Of a stretch of 48,944 nucleotides of DNA, positions 41,372-48,944 are shown piece by piece. The notes under the pieces were generated by a model that did no database searches, was not told the DNA's origin, and saw only the letters and a list, made by a program, of their open reading frames with translations. How positions within the stretch are numbered: the stretch's first letter is position 1; each line of letters opens with the position of its first letter. A program made the translations under genes and the position numbers. Location of the stretch: contig UQDJ01000009.1 in the NCBI GenBank assembly GCA_900539675.1, positions 1 through 48,944 of the forward strand, written 5' to 3'. This stretch comes from an uncultured Coriobacteriaceae bacterium (GTDB taxonomy: Bacteria; Actinomycetota; Coriobacteriia; Coriobacteriales; Eggerthellaceae).

Positions 41372-41663
41372 TTTTTACCAATAGCTCTTTTGATGTGTAA
41401 GATGCGTAATTTCCGCTGGAGATTCAGATATTTGCATGTGATATTTCAAGCTCTGTACATTGTAGGTTCAACAACACCTGCCAGTCATAGCCATATCAAC
41501 ACCTGCCAGTAATATCTCTCGATTCGCCCCCCCCAGTCATAACAAAACATATGCATCGCATACTCTTGTGCGGTATCCTTCTAACAGCACGCCTCGAATG
41601 ATTCATTCGCAGGCGTGTTTGTTTGACCTATTGTTTTCGCTCGCATTACAGAAGAGGTAATCC
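41372..41663. other. Intergenic region before the export operon
   Basis: 292 bp. Holds a 14-bp direct repeat CAACACCTGCCAGT (41470-41483 and 41496-41509, 12 bp between), a run of eight C (41529-41536) and a terminator-like hairpin at 41588-41625. No gene seen. Confidence 0.5.
41588..41625 (+). terminator. Terminator or attenuator before the MFS-CBS gene
   Basis: CACGCCT-CGAAT (41588-41599) pairs with ATTCG-c-AGGCGTG (41605-41617), then TTTGTTTG. Only 38 bp before the MFS-CBS start, so it could end the upstream transcript or attenuate the export operon. Confidence 0.65.
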
Positions 41664-43580
41664 ATGCAAGCTAAAAGCGCACTCCCCTTTTTAGCGGTGC
41701 TCTATTTCACAGCATTTATTGCTGGTTTCAATGAAAACCTAATGAATATGGCACTGATGTCCATCATGAGTGAATACTCCATAGACTCAGTAACAGCACA
41801 ATGGCTGGTCACCGGTTTTATGATTGTCGCAACCATTGGTGTAACATCCATGGCGTTTTTCTATCGTCGCTTTAAGCTTCGCGTCCTATTCCCCGTAGCC
41901 GTTGGTTTTACCCTCATTGGCTCTGTTATGGGCCTTGTAGCTCCCGACTTCACCTTCCTTATGGCATCCCGTTTAATTCAAGCCATTGGATCGGGCATCT
42001 TTATCCCCCTGATGATGAATACCATTCTGGTGGTAACTCCCAAAAACAAACTGGGCACTTATATGTCCATTGGTGGTTGCACAATCACCTTTGGACCAGC
42101 GCTCGCCCCGGTGGTGTGTGGCGCCCTGGTAAGCACGTTTGGGTGGCATAGCGTATTTATTGTTCCCATCGCTGCAATGGTGTTAGCACTTATTGGGGGC
42201 ATCATCTTCGTTGAGAATGTCGAAAACTCTGATGCTCATTTGGATATGCCATCGTTGCTCATCTCTGCGCTGTTTTTGTGCGCCCTTTCGTTCGGCCTGG
42301 CAGAACTCACCATTTTGCCCATCTATTCCATGATTTCACTTGTCGTCGCCATTGGCAGTGGCATTCTGTTCGTTATTCGGCAGCTGCACTGCCAGCACCC
42401 TCTTATCGATTTAGAACCCATGCGGCATATTACCTTTTGGCCTGCAACTATCCTGGCAATTATTGCCATGATGACCCAATTCTCATTAAGCGTTTTGCTG
42501 CCACTGTATTTTGAGGGTTCCTTGGGCTTTTCCGCCTTTGTTGCAGGCATCATCATTTTGATTCCGGTACTTTGCAATGCCGGATCCACGCTATTTGGCG
42601 GTCGCATGATGGACAAACATGGCGAATGGCCCTTATTGCCTGCCGGGTTTGCTGTTATTCTTGCTGGCCTGAGCTTGCTTGCCTTTACCAGCTCCGCTCA
42701 GAATACTCTTCTCACGTTCCTGGGCGCACTTATTGCGTTTGTGGGCGTAGGCATGATTTTCTCGCCTTCACAAACAGCTGGTTTGCGCACCCTACCACCA
42801 CAAATGAACCCCTTTGGCGTTGCTATCATGACTACCGTTGTGCAAATTGCAGCTTGTATTGGCCCTTCCACGTATATTGGCATTATGTCTTCCAAACAAG
42901 AAAGTGCACTTGCGACAGGTTATTCTGCGGCATCAGGAGCGACACTTGGTTTCGCACAAGCCATCATGGTAGCCGCCATTATTGCCTTTATTGGTTTTGT
43001 TATTGCGTTTGCATTCTCCTTAGCTGCAAAACGACGAACCACCAAACAACAATCGCTCCACGCACACGAAGGCGACCATCATTTGCGTCCCGCTCTTCTG
43101 ACTTCTATTATGGAAACTAACCCATATGTGATTAAAGCCGATGCTCCCATGGAGGAAGTCATGCAGGCATTTATTAATCTCAAGATTGGTGGATTGCCAG
43201 TCATAGACAACCAGGGAAAAGGCATCGGCTATATATCCGATGGCGATATTATGCGTTACTTGGCAGACAAGCACTCCATAAGCGGTGCCTATTCGCTCAT
43301 TGAACTGGCTAACAGCCAAAGCCTTGATGAACGGATGCGCGAATTGGCTCAGCTTCCCGTTTCCTCCGTGGCCACCAAGGGCTTAGTTGCGGTGAATGCT
43401 CATGCCTCGCTCAAAGATGCCTGCGCATTGTTAGCACAACACAAACTGAAAAAGGTTCCTGTCGTTGATCACAATCATATTGTGGGAACGCTGAATCGTT
43501 CAGACGTATTGCGCTATGCCATGGAAGCATATTTGTATAGCACACCTACAACAACACTAACCCATGAAGCGCTCTCCTAA
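41664..43580 (+). CDS. MFS (DHA2-type) permease fused to a CBS-domain pair
   Basis: 638 residues. Residues 1-455 are a 14-helix MFS drug/proton antiporter of DHA2 type (NENLMNMALMSIMSEYSIDSVTAQWLVTGFMI; SRLIQAIGSGIFIPLMM, motif C-like GPALAPVVCGALV). After a basic linker come two CBS domains: residues 483-535 (NPYVIKADAPMEEVM, GGLPVIDNQGKGIGYISDGDIMRYL) and 572-625 (VAVNAHASLKDACALLAQHKLKKVPVV, GTLNRSDVLRYAM). CBS pairs bind adenine nucleotides and gate many channels, so this transporter may be energy-controlled. ATG at 41664 with AGAGG upstream. The stop overlaps the RND gene by 17 nt. A paralogue lies at the right edge. Confidence 0.92.
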   Translation: MQAKSALPFLAVLYFTAFIAGFNENLMNMALMSIMSEYSIDSVTAQWLVTGFMIVATIGVTSMAFFYRRFKLRVLFPVAVGFTLIGSVMGLVAPDFTFLMASRLIQAIGSGIFIPLMMNTILVVTPKNKLGTYMSIGGCTITFGPALAPVVCGALVSTFGWHSVFIVPIAAMVLALIGGIIFVENVENSDAHLDMPSLLISALFLCALSFGLAELTILPIYSMISLVVAIGSGILFVIRQLHCQHPLIDLEPMRHITFWPATILAIIAMMTQFSLSVLLPLYFEGSLGFSAFVAGIIILIPVLCNAGSTLFGGRMMDKHGEWPLLPAGFAVILAGLSLLAFTSSAQNTLLTFLGALIAFVGVGMIFSPSQTAGLRTLPPQMNPFGVAIMTTVVQIAACIGPSTYIGIMSSKQESALATGYSAASGATLGFAQAIMVAAIIAFIGFVIAFAFSLAAKRRTTKQQSLHAHEGDHHLRPALLTSIMETNPYVIKADAPMEEVMQAFINLKIGGLPVIDNQGKGIGYISDGDIMRYLADKHSISGAYSLIELANSQSLDERMRELAQLPVSSVATKGLVAVNAHASLKDACALLAQHKLKKVPVVDHNHIVGTLNRSDVLRYAMEAYLYSTPTTTLTHEALS

Positions 43581-45777
43581 CAACCAGCCCACCTGCAAAG
43601 CGAGTACAAACCGGACTCCGATGAAACAGCGATTCTTTCAAGGCGTCGTTAATCATCGAAAGACTGTCGTGGTGATATTTGCCCTTGCGGCGCTGGTCTG
43701 TTTAGCACTAGGTCAGTTAGTACGAGTCGATTACGAAATCAATGACTACTTGCCTGATAATACCGCATCGACTGTCGCTCTTAATACCATGGATGCCGAA
43801 TTCGACAATGCAGTACCAAACGCTCGTGTCATGGTTAAACAGGTAAGCATAGCTGAGGCTCTTGACTATAAAGCTAAGCTTAAAGCCATAGATGGCGTAT
43901 CTGGTGTCACGTGGCTTGATGACGCCATTCCCATTTCAACGCCGCTTGAGCTGGCAGATCAGGACACTGTTACTACGTATTACAAAGAGGGCAACGCCCT
44001 GTTTTCGTTAACCATTGACGACGATAAACGCGAAAGCGCAGTGAGTGCAATTCGTGATTTGATTGGCCCCGATAATGCCATGACGGGATCTTCCATTTCG
44101 ACGTCAGTAGCAACCACTTCCACCCTAAGCCAAATCGCTGTCATTACTGTTGCGGGCATCTTATTTGTACTTCTTATTCTTGCCTTTACAAGCACCTCGT
44201 GGCTAGAACCCCTTCTTATTCTGTTGGGTCTCGGTGTAGCTGTAGCCATCAATCGCGGCACCAATCTCATCTTTGGTGAAATATCGTTTATCACCAATGC
44301 AGCAGGTGCCATATTACAGATTGCTATCGCACTGGATTTTTCGGTGTTCCTTTTGCGACGTTACGAAGAATGTCGCAACCTTTATCCCACCGCTTCCGAA
44401 GCAATGGTTACCGCACTCAATAAAATGTCTGTCACCATTTTGGCAAGTGGTTGTACGGTTATCATCGGCTTTTTGGCACTGTGTGTCATGCAGTTCAAAA
44501 TTGGCCCGGATTTAGGCTTTGCACTAGCAAAAGGCATTGTTATTAGCCTTATTACAGTATTTATCTTTACTCCTGCATTGATCGTCTCATGCGATAGAGG
44601 CATGCTGAAAACGCACCATCGCTCTTTTGTGCCTCCACTCTCAAAGTTTGGAGGACTTGTTCAGCGCATCTGCGTGCCCCTAGCTTGCCTGTTTATTCTT
44701 CTCCCCCTGCCTGCGCATTTGGCATCCACTTCGCCTGACATCAACTATTATTACGGCGCCTCACATATTTTTGGGCCCGGAACTCAATATGGCGACGATA
44801 CGCAAGCTATCGATAACGTGTTCGGCGAAAACGACTCGTATGTACTGCTTGTTCCTAAAGGTAACATTCCTCAAGAAGAAGCCCTCTCTCAGGCTTTACA
44901 TAAACTTCCCGACATTACCAACATTGTGTCATTTGTCGATCAAGCAGGGGTCACCATCCCTCCTGAAATGCTTGACTCAAACACGCTTTCGCTTTTGGAA
45001 TCCGAACACTACTCTCGAATGGTTCTTTCGGTGGATGTTCCGACCGAAAGTCAAAAAACGTTCGATTTGGTTGAGCAAGTTCGCTCCATCGCCCAAACCT
45101 ACTACCCCGATACCTGGCTTATGGCAGGATCAGGTGTAAGCACCACCGATTTGATGCTCACCATCACCCATGATAAAGGTGTAGTTGACTTCATAGCGGT
45201 TGCAGCCGTTTTGGCGGTATTATTCTTAGCTACCCGTTCGCTTATATTGCCGTTCATCTTGGTATTTGTCATTGAAACGTCTATCTGGCTGAACTTTTCT
45301 ATCCCTTATTTCGATGGATCCGGGGTGTTCTTCCTGTCATATCTCATTGTGAGCACCATTCAGCTTGGCGTAACGGTTGACTATGCCATTTTAGTATCAG
45401 AGCGCTACCGCGAATGCCGCCGCACAATGCCTAAAAAGCGCGCTGTTAGAGCAACCATAGAAAGCTCTACGGTTTCAGTGTGCACATCGGGCCTTACGAT
45501 GATTGTGGTGGGCTTCATTCTTGGCGCCGTGTCCACCCATGGCCTCTTGGCTCAGTTAGGACACTTCTTAGGAGTAGGTGTTTCCATATCGCTGCTTGCG
45601 GTATTGTTCATCCTTCCCGGCTTCTTATACCTATTCGACGGTCTTATCGATCGCCTTACCTGGCACGAACATTTTCTGCGTGGAAGCGACAGCCTTTCTG
45701 ACGCCTCTCCGCTCACGCGCCAAAGAGAACAGACGAAAGAGGTATCTCATGAATGCATCCACAAACCTCAGTTCTAA
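43564..45777 (+). CDS. MMPL/RND family transporter
   Basis: 737 residues in two RND repeats: TM1 about residues 36-54, an outer domain (DYEINDYLPDNTASTVAL), a block of five TMs from about 190 (with IALDFSVFLLRRYEE), then TM7 near 370, a second outer domain and a last block with GVTVDYAILVSERYRE (the sterol-sensing-like helix with the proton-relay Asp) and GLTMIVVGFILG. It exports lipids, siderophores or drugs; the substrate cannot be told. The start at 43564 lies inside the MFS gene; an alternative ATG at 43621 also lacks a good site. The 3' end overlaps the YhgE-like gene by 29 nt. Confidence 0.92.
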   Translation: MKRSPNNQPTCKASTNRTPMKQRFFQGVVNHRKTVVVIFALAALVCLALGQLVRVDYEINDYLPDNTASTVALNTMDAEFDNAVPNARVMVKQVSIAEALDYKAKLKAIDGVSGVTWLDDAIPISTPLELADQDTVTTYYKEGNALFSLTIDDDKRESAVSAIRDLIGPDNAMTGSSISTSVATTSTLSQIAVITVAGILFVLLILAFTSTSWLEPLLILLGLGVAVAINRGTNLIFGEISFITNAAGAILQIAIALDFSVFLLRRYEECRNLYPTASEAMVTALNKMSVTILASGCTVIIGFLALCVMQFKIGPDLGFALAKGIVISLITVFIFTPALIVSCDRGMLKTHHRSFVPPLSKFGGLVQRICVPLACLFILLPLPAHLASTSPDINYYYGASHIFGPGTQYGDDTQAIDNVFGENDSYVLLVPKGNIPQEEALSQALHKLPDITNIVSFVDQAGVTIPPEMLDSNTLSLLESEHYSRMVLSVDVPTESQKTFDLVEQVRSIAQTYYPDTWLMAGSGVSTTDLMLTITHDKGVVDFIAVAAVLAVLFLATRSLILPFILVFVIETSIWLNFSIPYFDGSGVFFLSYLIVSTIQLGVTVDYAILVSERYRECRRTMPKKRAVRATIESSTVSVCTSGLTMIVVGFILGAVSTHGLLAQLGHFLGVGVSISLLAVLFILPGFLYLFDGLIDRLTWHEHFLRGSDSLSDASPLTRQREQTKEVSHECIHKPQF

Positions 45778-47905
45778 TGATTCCGACAGCGCCAAGAAAT
45801 CCCCTGACTGTAACAATGCCAAAGGCTTCAAGTGCTCCGATGACTCTAACAACACCAAGAACATCAAGCGCTCCGATGACACCAACAAATCCAAGGGCTT
45901 TCGCCACGCTAAGGACTCCATTGACTCTGTCAACATTCAAAATTCCTGCCCTGCGTCATCAAGGGTTCTCGCCTTTGGAAAACGCTATCAGCTTTGGCTA
46001 ATAGCGGCTATAGCAGTGCTATGTATAGGCATCCCTGTAGCAGCTTACGCTGCAGGTACTGGTCAGGGCGATGAATCTTATACCAAAACATCTGACAGGT
46101 CAGCTGCACAAGCCGAACCCACCAATAACAGCGATGGTGTCACCAAAACCCAGGTGGTCTACATTGACGATGATGCACAGGGCAACAAGCAGGGCATCTA
46201 CGTTGTCAATACCTTTACAACCGGCCATCAAACCAACGTCACCGATTCAGGTAACTACACTTCGGTGCAAAATCTCACCGATGAGCAGCCACTTTCAAAC
46301 GATGCATCCACGTTCACCGTATCTGATCAAAACGATTTTGTGTATCGCGGAACTATGGATACCAACACCCCAGCACCCTGGGATATCGCTGCAACATACC
46401 AACTTAACGGTCAGGATATTGACCCCTCTCAGCTCGCAGGACAATCAGGCGCACTTACCATGACGCTTACCCTTGCACCTAACTCGGAATGCTCCATCGA
46501 CTACGCCGATAATTATCTCTTGCAAGTAACCGGAAAGCTTAAAACCGCCACTACTCATGATATAAAGGCAGAAGGTGCCACCCAAGCACAATCGGGCGAT
46601 GATACCCAGCTTTCTTATATGGTGTTTCCCGGTAAAACCGAAACCTATACGATTACTGCTCAAGTAGAAGACTTCTCCTTTGAAGGATGGACTATCGTTG
46701 GCGTACCGCTTTCAATAGCCCTTGATGTGGACGATGGTATGTTTGCGGATGCCACTTCAGAGCTCAACACCCTCAGCGGCGCCATCGCCGCAGTTAATCA
46801 CGGAGTAAGCAATGTGTCAGATGGCGCCCAAGCTCTCGACGAAGGCCTATCAGAACTAACTTCTCGCAGCCAAGCACTCAATAACGGCGGCGAGAGCCTT
46901 ACCAATTCGCTGGGCAGTCTTAACCAAGGAGCCACTTCTCTCAACGATGCGCTCAATAACAACTTAGTAGCAGGAGCTGAACAGCTTGCTCAAGGTTCAA
47001 GTGCCTATGTAAAAGGACTCGAAGCCAATAGTGAAGCATACTCCGGTGCCGCAAAAAACATAGATGTTCAAAGTGCTCAAGCTGCCTATACCCAAGCGCT
47101 TAGCACCTATACTCAGACATTCAGCAACGCTTACACACAAGCTTACCTTACCTACCTACAACAGCTGCCTCCTGATACTGATCCCACTTCCGTTGTCAAA
47201 GAAGCAGCACAGGCTGCCGCTTCAGCAGCACTCCAAAGCGATGCCTTCATCAGCGCGAAGGCAAACCTACAAGATGCCCTCACTAAATTGGTAAGCGCCA
47301 CCGCGACCCTAAATAGCAATCAAGCTGCAGCAGACGCTCTCCAATCGGCACTGGAGAGCTACTCCAACATTGACGCAGGATTACAGAGCATGGTTGATCC
47401 CCATAGCGAATCAAGCGTTTATGCCCTTGCTCAAGGATCTGAAGTGCTCGCGAGCGGAACAAAAGCTGCACAGGCGGGCTCTCAGGAACTCCAAAACGGC
47501 GTAGAGGCCTATACCCAAGGCACCGATACTTCAGCAGAAGGTGCCAGCACCCTAGCCGACGGAACATCTACGTTATCTGATGGCACACAAGAACTTGCCG
47601 ATCAGACTGTAGGCCTCGATCAGAAAATGATTGATACGGTGCGCGATAAGCTGCAAGAATTTCTCAATCCTGATTTCTCACCGGTGGACTTTGCCAACAA
47701 CTCCGTCGAAAACATTAGCCGCGTCCAATTTATTTATATGACTGACGCCATTGCGCAAAACGAGTCAAATGCAACCGACGGCCACAATAGCTCAGAAGAA
47801 AACAGCAGTTCTGACGATGCACAGACCAATGAGACTCACTCCAACAACCAGCAGCAAAACCAGCAGGGGCTCTTGGAAAAATTTATTGCGCTCTTCCAAA
47901 AATAA
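45749..47905 (+). CDS. YhgE/Pip-like membrane-anchored extracytoplasmic protein
   Basis: 718 residues. Residues 1-80: polar, cytosolic, with a short repeat (CSDDSNNTKNIKRSDDTNKSKG). One TM segment near 81-100 (LWLIAAIAVLCIGIPVAAYAAG). Outside: a beta-rich region to about 340, then helical repeats with the X-G/L heptads of YhgE proteins (DGAQALDEGLSELTSRSQALNNGGESL; ASTLADGTSTLSDGTQELADQ), and a Gln/Asn/Ser tail ending LLEKFIALFQK. It lacks the C-terminal five-TM part of full YhgE. Likely the outer partner of the RND exporter it overlaps. ATG at 45749 with GAGG 6 nt upstream. Confidence 0.8.
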   Translation: MNASTNLSSNDSDSAKKSPDCNNAKGFKCSDDSNNTKNIKRSDDTNKSKGFRHAKDSIDSVNIQNSCPASSRVLAFGKRYQLWLIAAIAVLCIGIPVAAYAAGTGQGDESYTKTSDRSAAQAEPTNNSDGVTKTQVVYIDDDAQGNKQGIYVVNTFTTGHQTNVTDSGNYTSVQNLTDEQPLSNDASTFTVSDQNDFVYRGTMDTNTPAPWDIAATYQLNGQDIDPSQLAGQSGALTMTLTLAPNSECSIDYADNYLLQVTGKLKTATTHDIKAEGATQAQSGDDTQLSYMVFPGKTETYTITAQVEDFSFEGWTIVGVPLSIALDVDDGMFADATSELNTLSGAIAAVNHGVSNVSDGAQALDEGLSELTSRSQALNNGGESLTNSLGSLNQGATSLNDALNNNLVAGAEQLAQGSSAYVKGLEANSEAYSGAAKNIDVQSAQAAYTQALSTYTQTFSNAYTQAYLTYLQQLPPDTDPTSVVKEAAQAAASAALQSDAFISAKANLQDALTKLVSATATLNSNQAAADALQSALESYSNIDAGLQSMVDPHSESSVYALAQGSEVLASGTKAAQAGSQELQNGVEAYTQGTDTSAEGASTLADGTSTLSDGTQELADQTVGLDQKMIDTVRDKLQEFLNPDFSPVDFANNSVENISRVQFIYMTDAIAQNESNATDGHNSSEENSSSDDAQTNETHSNNQQQNQQGLLEKFIALFQK

Positions 47906-47937
47906 AAGTTGATTTCGCATCTTCAAAAAGTAAAAGT

Positions 47938-48944
47938 TTACTCCGCTTCCTCAAGCACATTGGCGATAAGGTTCATTAAGTCCCTGCGACGCACTACGCC
48001 AATTACCTTCCCATTTTCCAATACCGGCAATTCTTTCAAGCGCTTTGTGGCAAGTACGTTACAGGCCTCTTCAAAGGTTGCTGTAGGCGGAATACCTATA
48101 ACCTTTTTGGTTGCAATGTCAGACACCTTAATGTCTGCCAGCTTTGCTATGCGATCACGCACGTCTTCATTATCAAGCTCGCGCAGCACCACCCAGTTGC
48201 CGTTTGTCACTAATTGAGATTCATCGCCAAAGAATCGCAACACATCACTGTTAGATATAAAGCCGCAGGCCTTACCCTTATCATCAACCACAATGGCGCC
48301 GCTCGCATTGGACTTTGCCAGAGTTTTTGCAGCAGAACTCACCGGATCGGCTGCCTGCACCGTAAGAGGATGACGGTCCATGACATCTTCTACCAGCTTC
48401 TTCAAGGCCCTACCTCCTTCAGCTGCAATAACATTTGCCCCTTGAGCAACGTGCGATAAGGAACCTTTGTCGTATTTCGCTTCAGCAGAGCTAGCAGAAA
48501 CAGGAACAGTATTAGGCAATACATCAGTTTTCTTGTTACGCACGAAAAACAGGATGATTATGAACACGATAGCAGCCATGGCCATAACCACAGCAAACGA
48601 CAGATGGTAACCCGCAAAAATACGCTCCAAATCGCTTCCCTGCGTGGCAAGCGACGTTCCCAGTGCACTAAACGACATAATGAGTGCGGTACCTAAAGAA
48701 CCACCCACCTGATTGATGGTATTGGTAGTAGCGGTAGCGTGCTGTACCAATTCATTCTTAAGAGAATTTACACCCCATGTATTTACGGGCGTTACCAGCA
48801 TCTGCATGCCGATAGTAATGAGAACATTAACAATGATGACGAATAGCAATGGGCTTGAAATGCCGTATAAGAACATGCCTATGCCACCGGCAAACAATAC
48901 CGCACCACCAGCAACACTAATAATGCGCACGCCTAGCCTGTCGA
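47938..48944 (-). CDS. Second MFS-CBS fusion permease (5' end outside window)
   Basis: At least 335 residues; the frame is open to the right edge (DRLGVRIISVAGG), so the N-terminal helices are missing. The visible part has the last MFS helices (ISSPLLFVIIVNVLITIGMQML, NTINQVGGSLGTALIMSFSALG as in EmrB/DHA2 helix 11-12, YHLSFAVVMAMAAIVFIIILFF), then a linker and two CBS domains (VEDVMDRHPLTVQAADPVSSA / GFISNSDVLRFF; VSDIATKKVIGIPPTATFEEA / GVVRRRDLMNLI). A paralogue of the 41664-43580 protein, converging on the same operon with 32 bp between the stops. Confidence 0.9.
   Translation of the reverse strand, partial: DRLGVRIISVAGGAVLFAGGIGMFLYGISSPLLFVIIVNVLITIGMQMLVTPVNTWGVNSLKNELVQHATATTNTINQVGGSLGTALIMSFSALGTSLATQGSDLERIFAGYHLSFAVVMAMAAIVFIIILFFVRNKKTDVLPNTVPVSASSAEAKYDKGSLSHVAQGANVIAAEGGRALKKLVEDVMDRHPLTVQAADPVSSAAKTLAKSNASGAIVVDDKGKACGFISNSDVLRFFGDESQLVTNGNWVVLRELDNEDVRDRIAKLADIKVSDIATKKVIGIPPTATFEEACNVLATKRLKELPVLENGKVIGVVRRRDLMNLIANVLEEAE

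Overview
The window looks like chromosome of a Coriobacteriia-type actinobacterium. My best guess is an Eggerthellaceae member of the Cryptobacterium/Slackia kind, at roughly 48-50% GC by eye. Reasons: a metG-tatD-rsmA-ABC-veg cluster, meso-DAP dehydrogenase, two DUF362 proteins, several small flavodoxins, GNA/UTG-type start codons with strong GGAGG-type ribosome sites, and short intergenic regions. The species is an inference; no 16S gene is present. I see no phage, insertion sequence or CRISPR array.

Layout. 1-5.9 kb (minus): an AddA/AddB-like helicase-nuclease pair, the AddA gene running off the left edge. 6.0-6.15 kb (plus): an unlisted structured RNA that I read as 6S RNA. 6.2-7.3 kb (minus): a homocysteine-methyltransferase-like protein that has lost its zinc cysteines, plus a small partner. 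7.7-7.9 kb (plus): a candidate small RNA with four hairpins, each showing a C-rich, anti-Shine-Dalgarno loop. 8-9.1 kb: galU and tRNA-Ala(CGC). 9.2-10.7 kb: a Tat/lipoprotein DUF362 gene broken by one in-frame TGA. 11-17 kb (minus): veg, an ABC exporter, rsmA, a flavoprotein, tatD and metG, a Bacillus-like order in which the flavoprotein sits where rnmV would be. 17-20 kb: a metal-efflux operon (ArsR repressor, free HMA protein, P1B-ATPase) with a visible operator. 20-21.4 kb: ybaK and a membrane protein. 21.6-25 kb (plus): xpt-pbuX and coaBC.

25-33 kb holds transporters and small metabolism: an AGCS amino-acid symporter, tRNA-Pro(GGG), a flavodoxin with an AEC permease, ddh, a GNAT acetyltransferase, a lipoprotein flavodoxin and a DUF362 protein. 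33.5-38.8 kb has carB and a PurF-like gene, divergent across a repeat-rich 0.6-kb control region. 39-41.4 kb has an aldo/keto reductase with ferredoxin-type clusters and an Ala/Lys-rich protein of 11-residue repeats behind a PGPG membrane segment. 41.7-48.9 kb is an export cluster: an MFS permease fused to two CBS domains, an MMPL/RND transporter and a YhgE/Pip-like partner in one overlapping operon, faced by a second, convergent MFS-CBS fusion that leaves the window on the right.

Most worth a second look: the C-loop small RNA at 7.72-7.87 kb, two of whose loops are exactly complementary (8 and 10 nt) to the leader of the 11-residue-repeat gene at 40.3-40.4 kb; the 6S-like RNA; the paired MFS-CBS fusions; and three genes that kept their fold but lost a key residue or codon (the Hcy-methyltransferase-like protein, PurF and the DUF362 lipoprotein).
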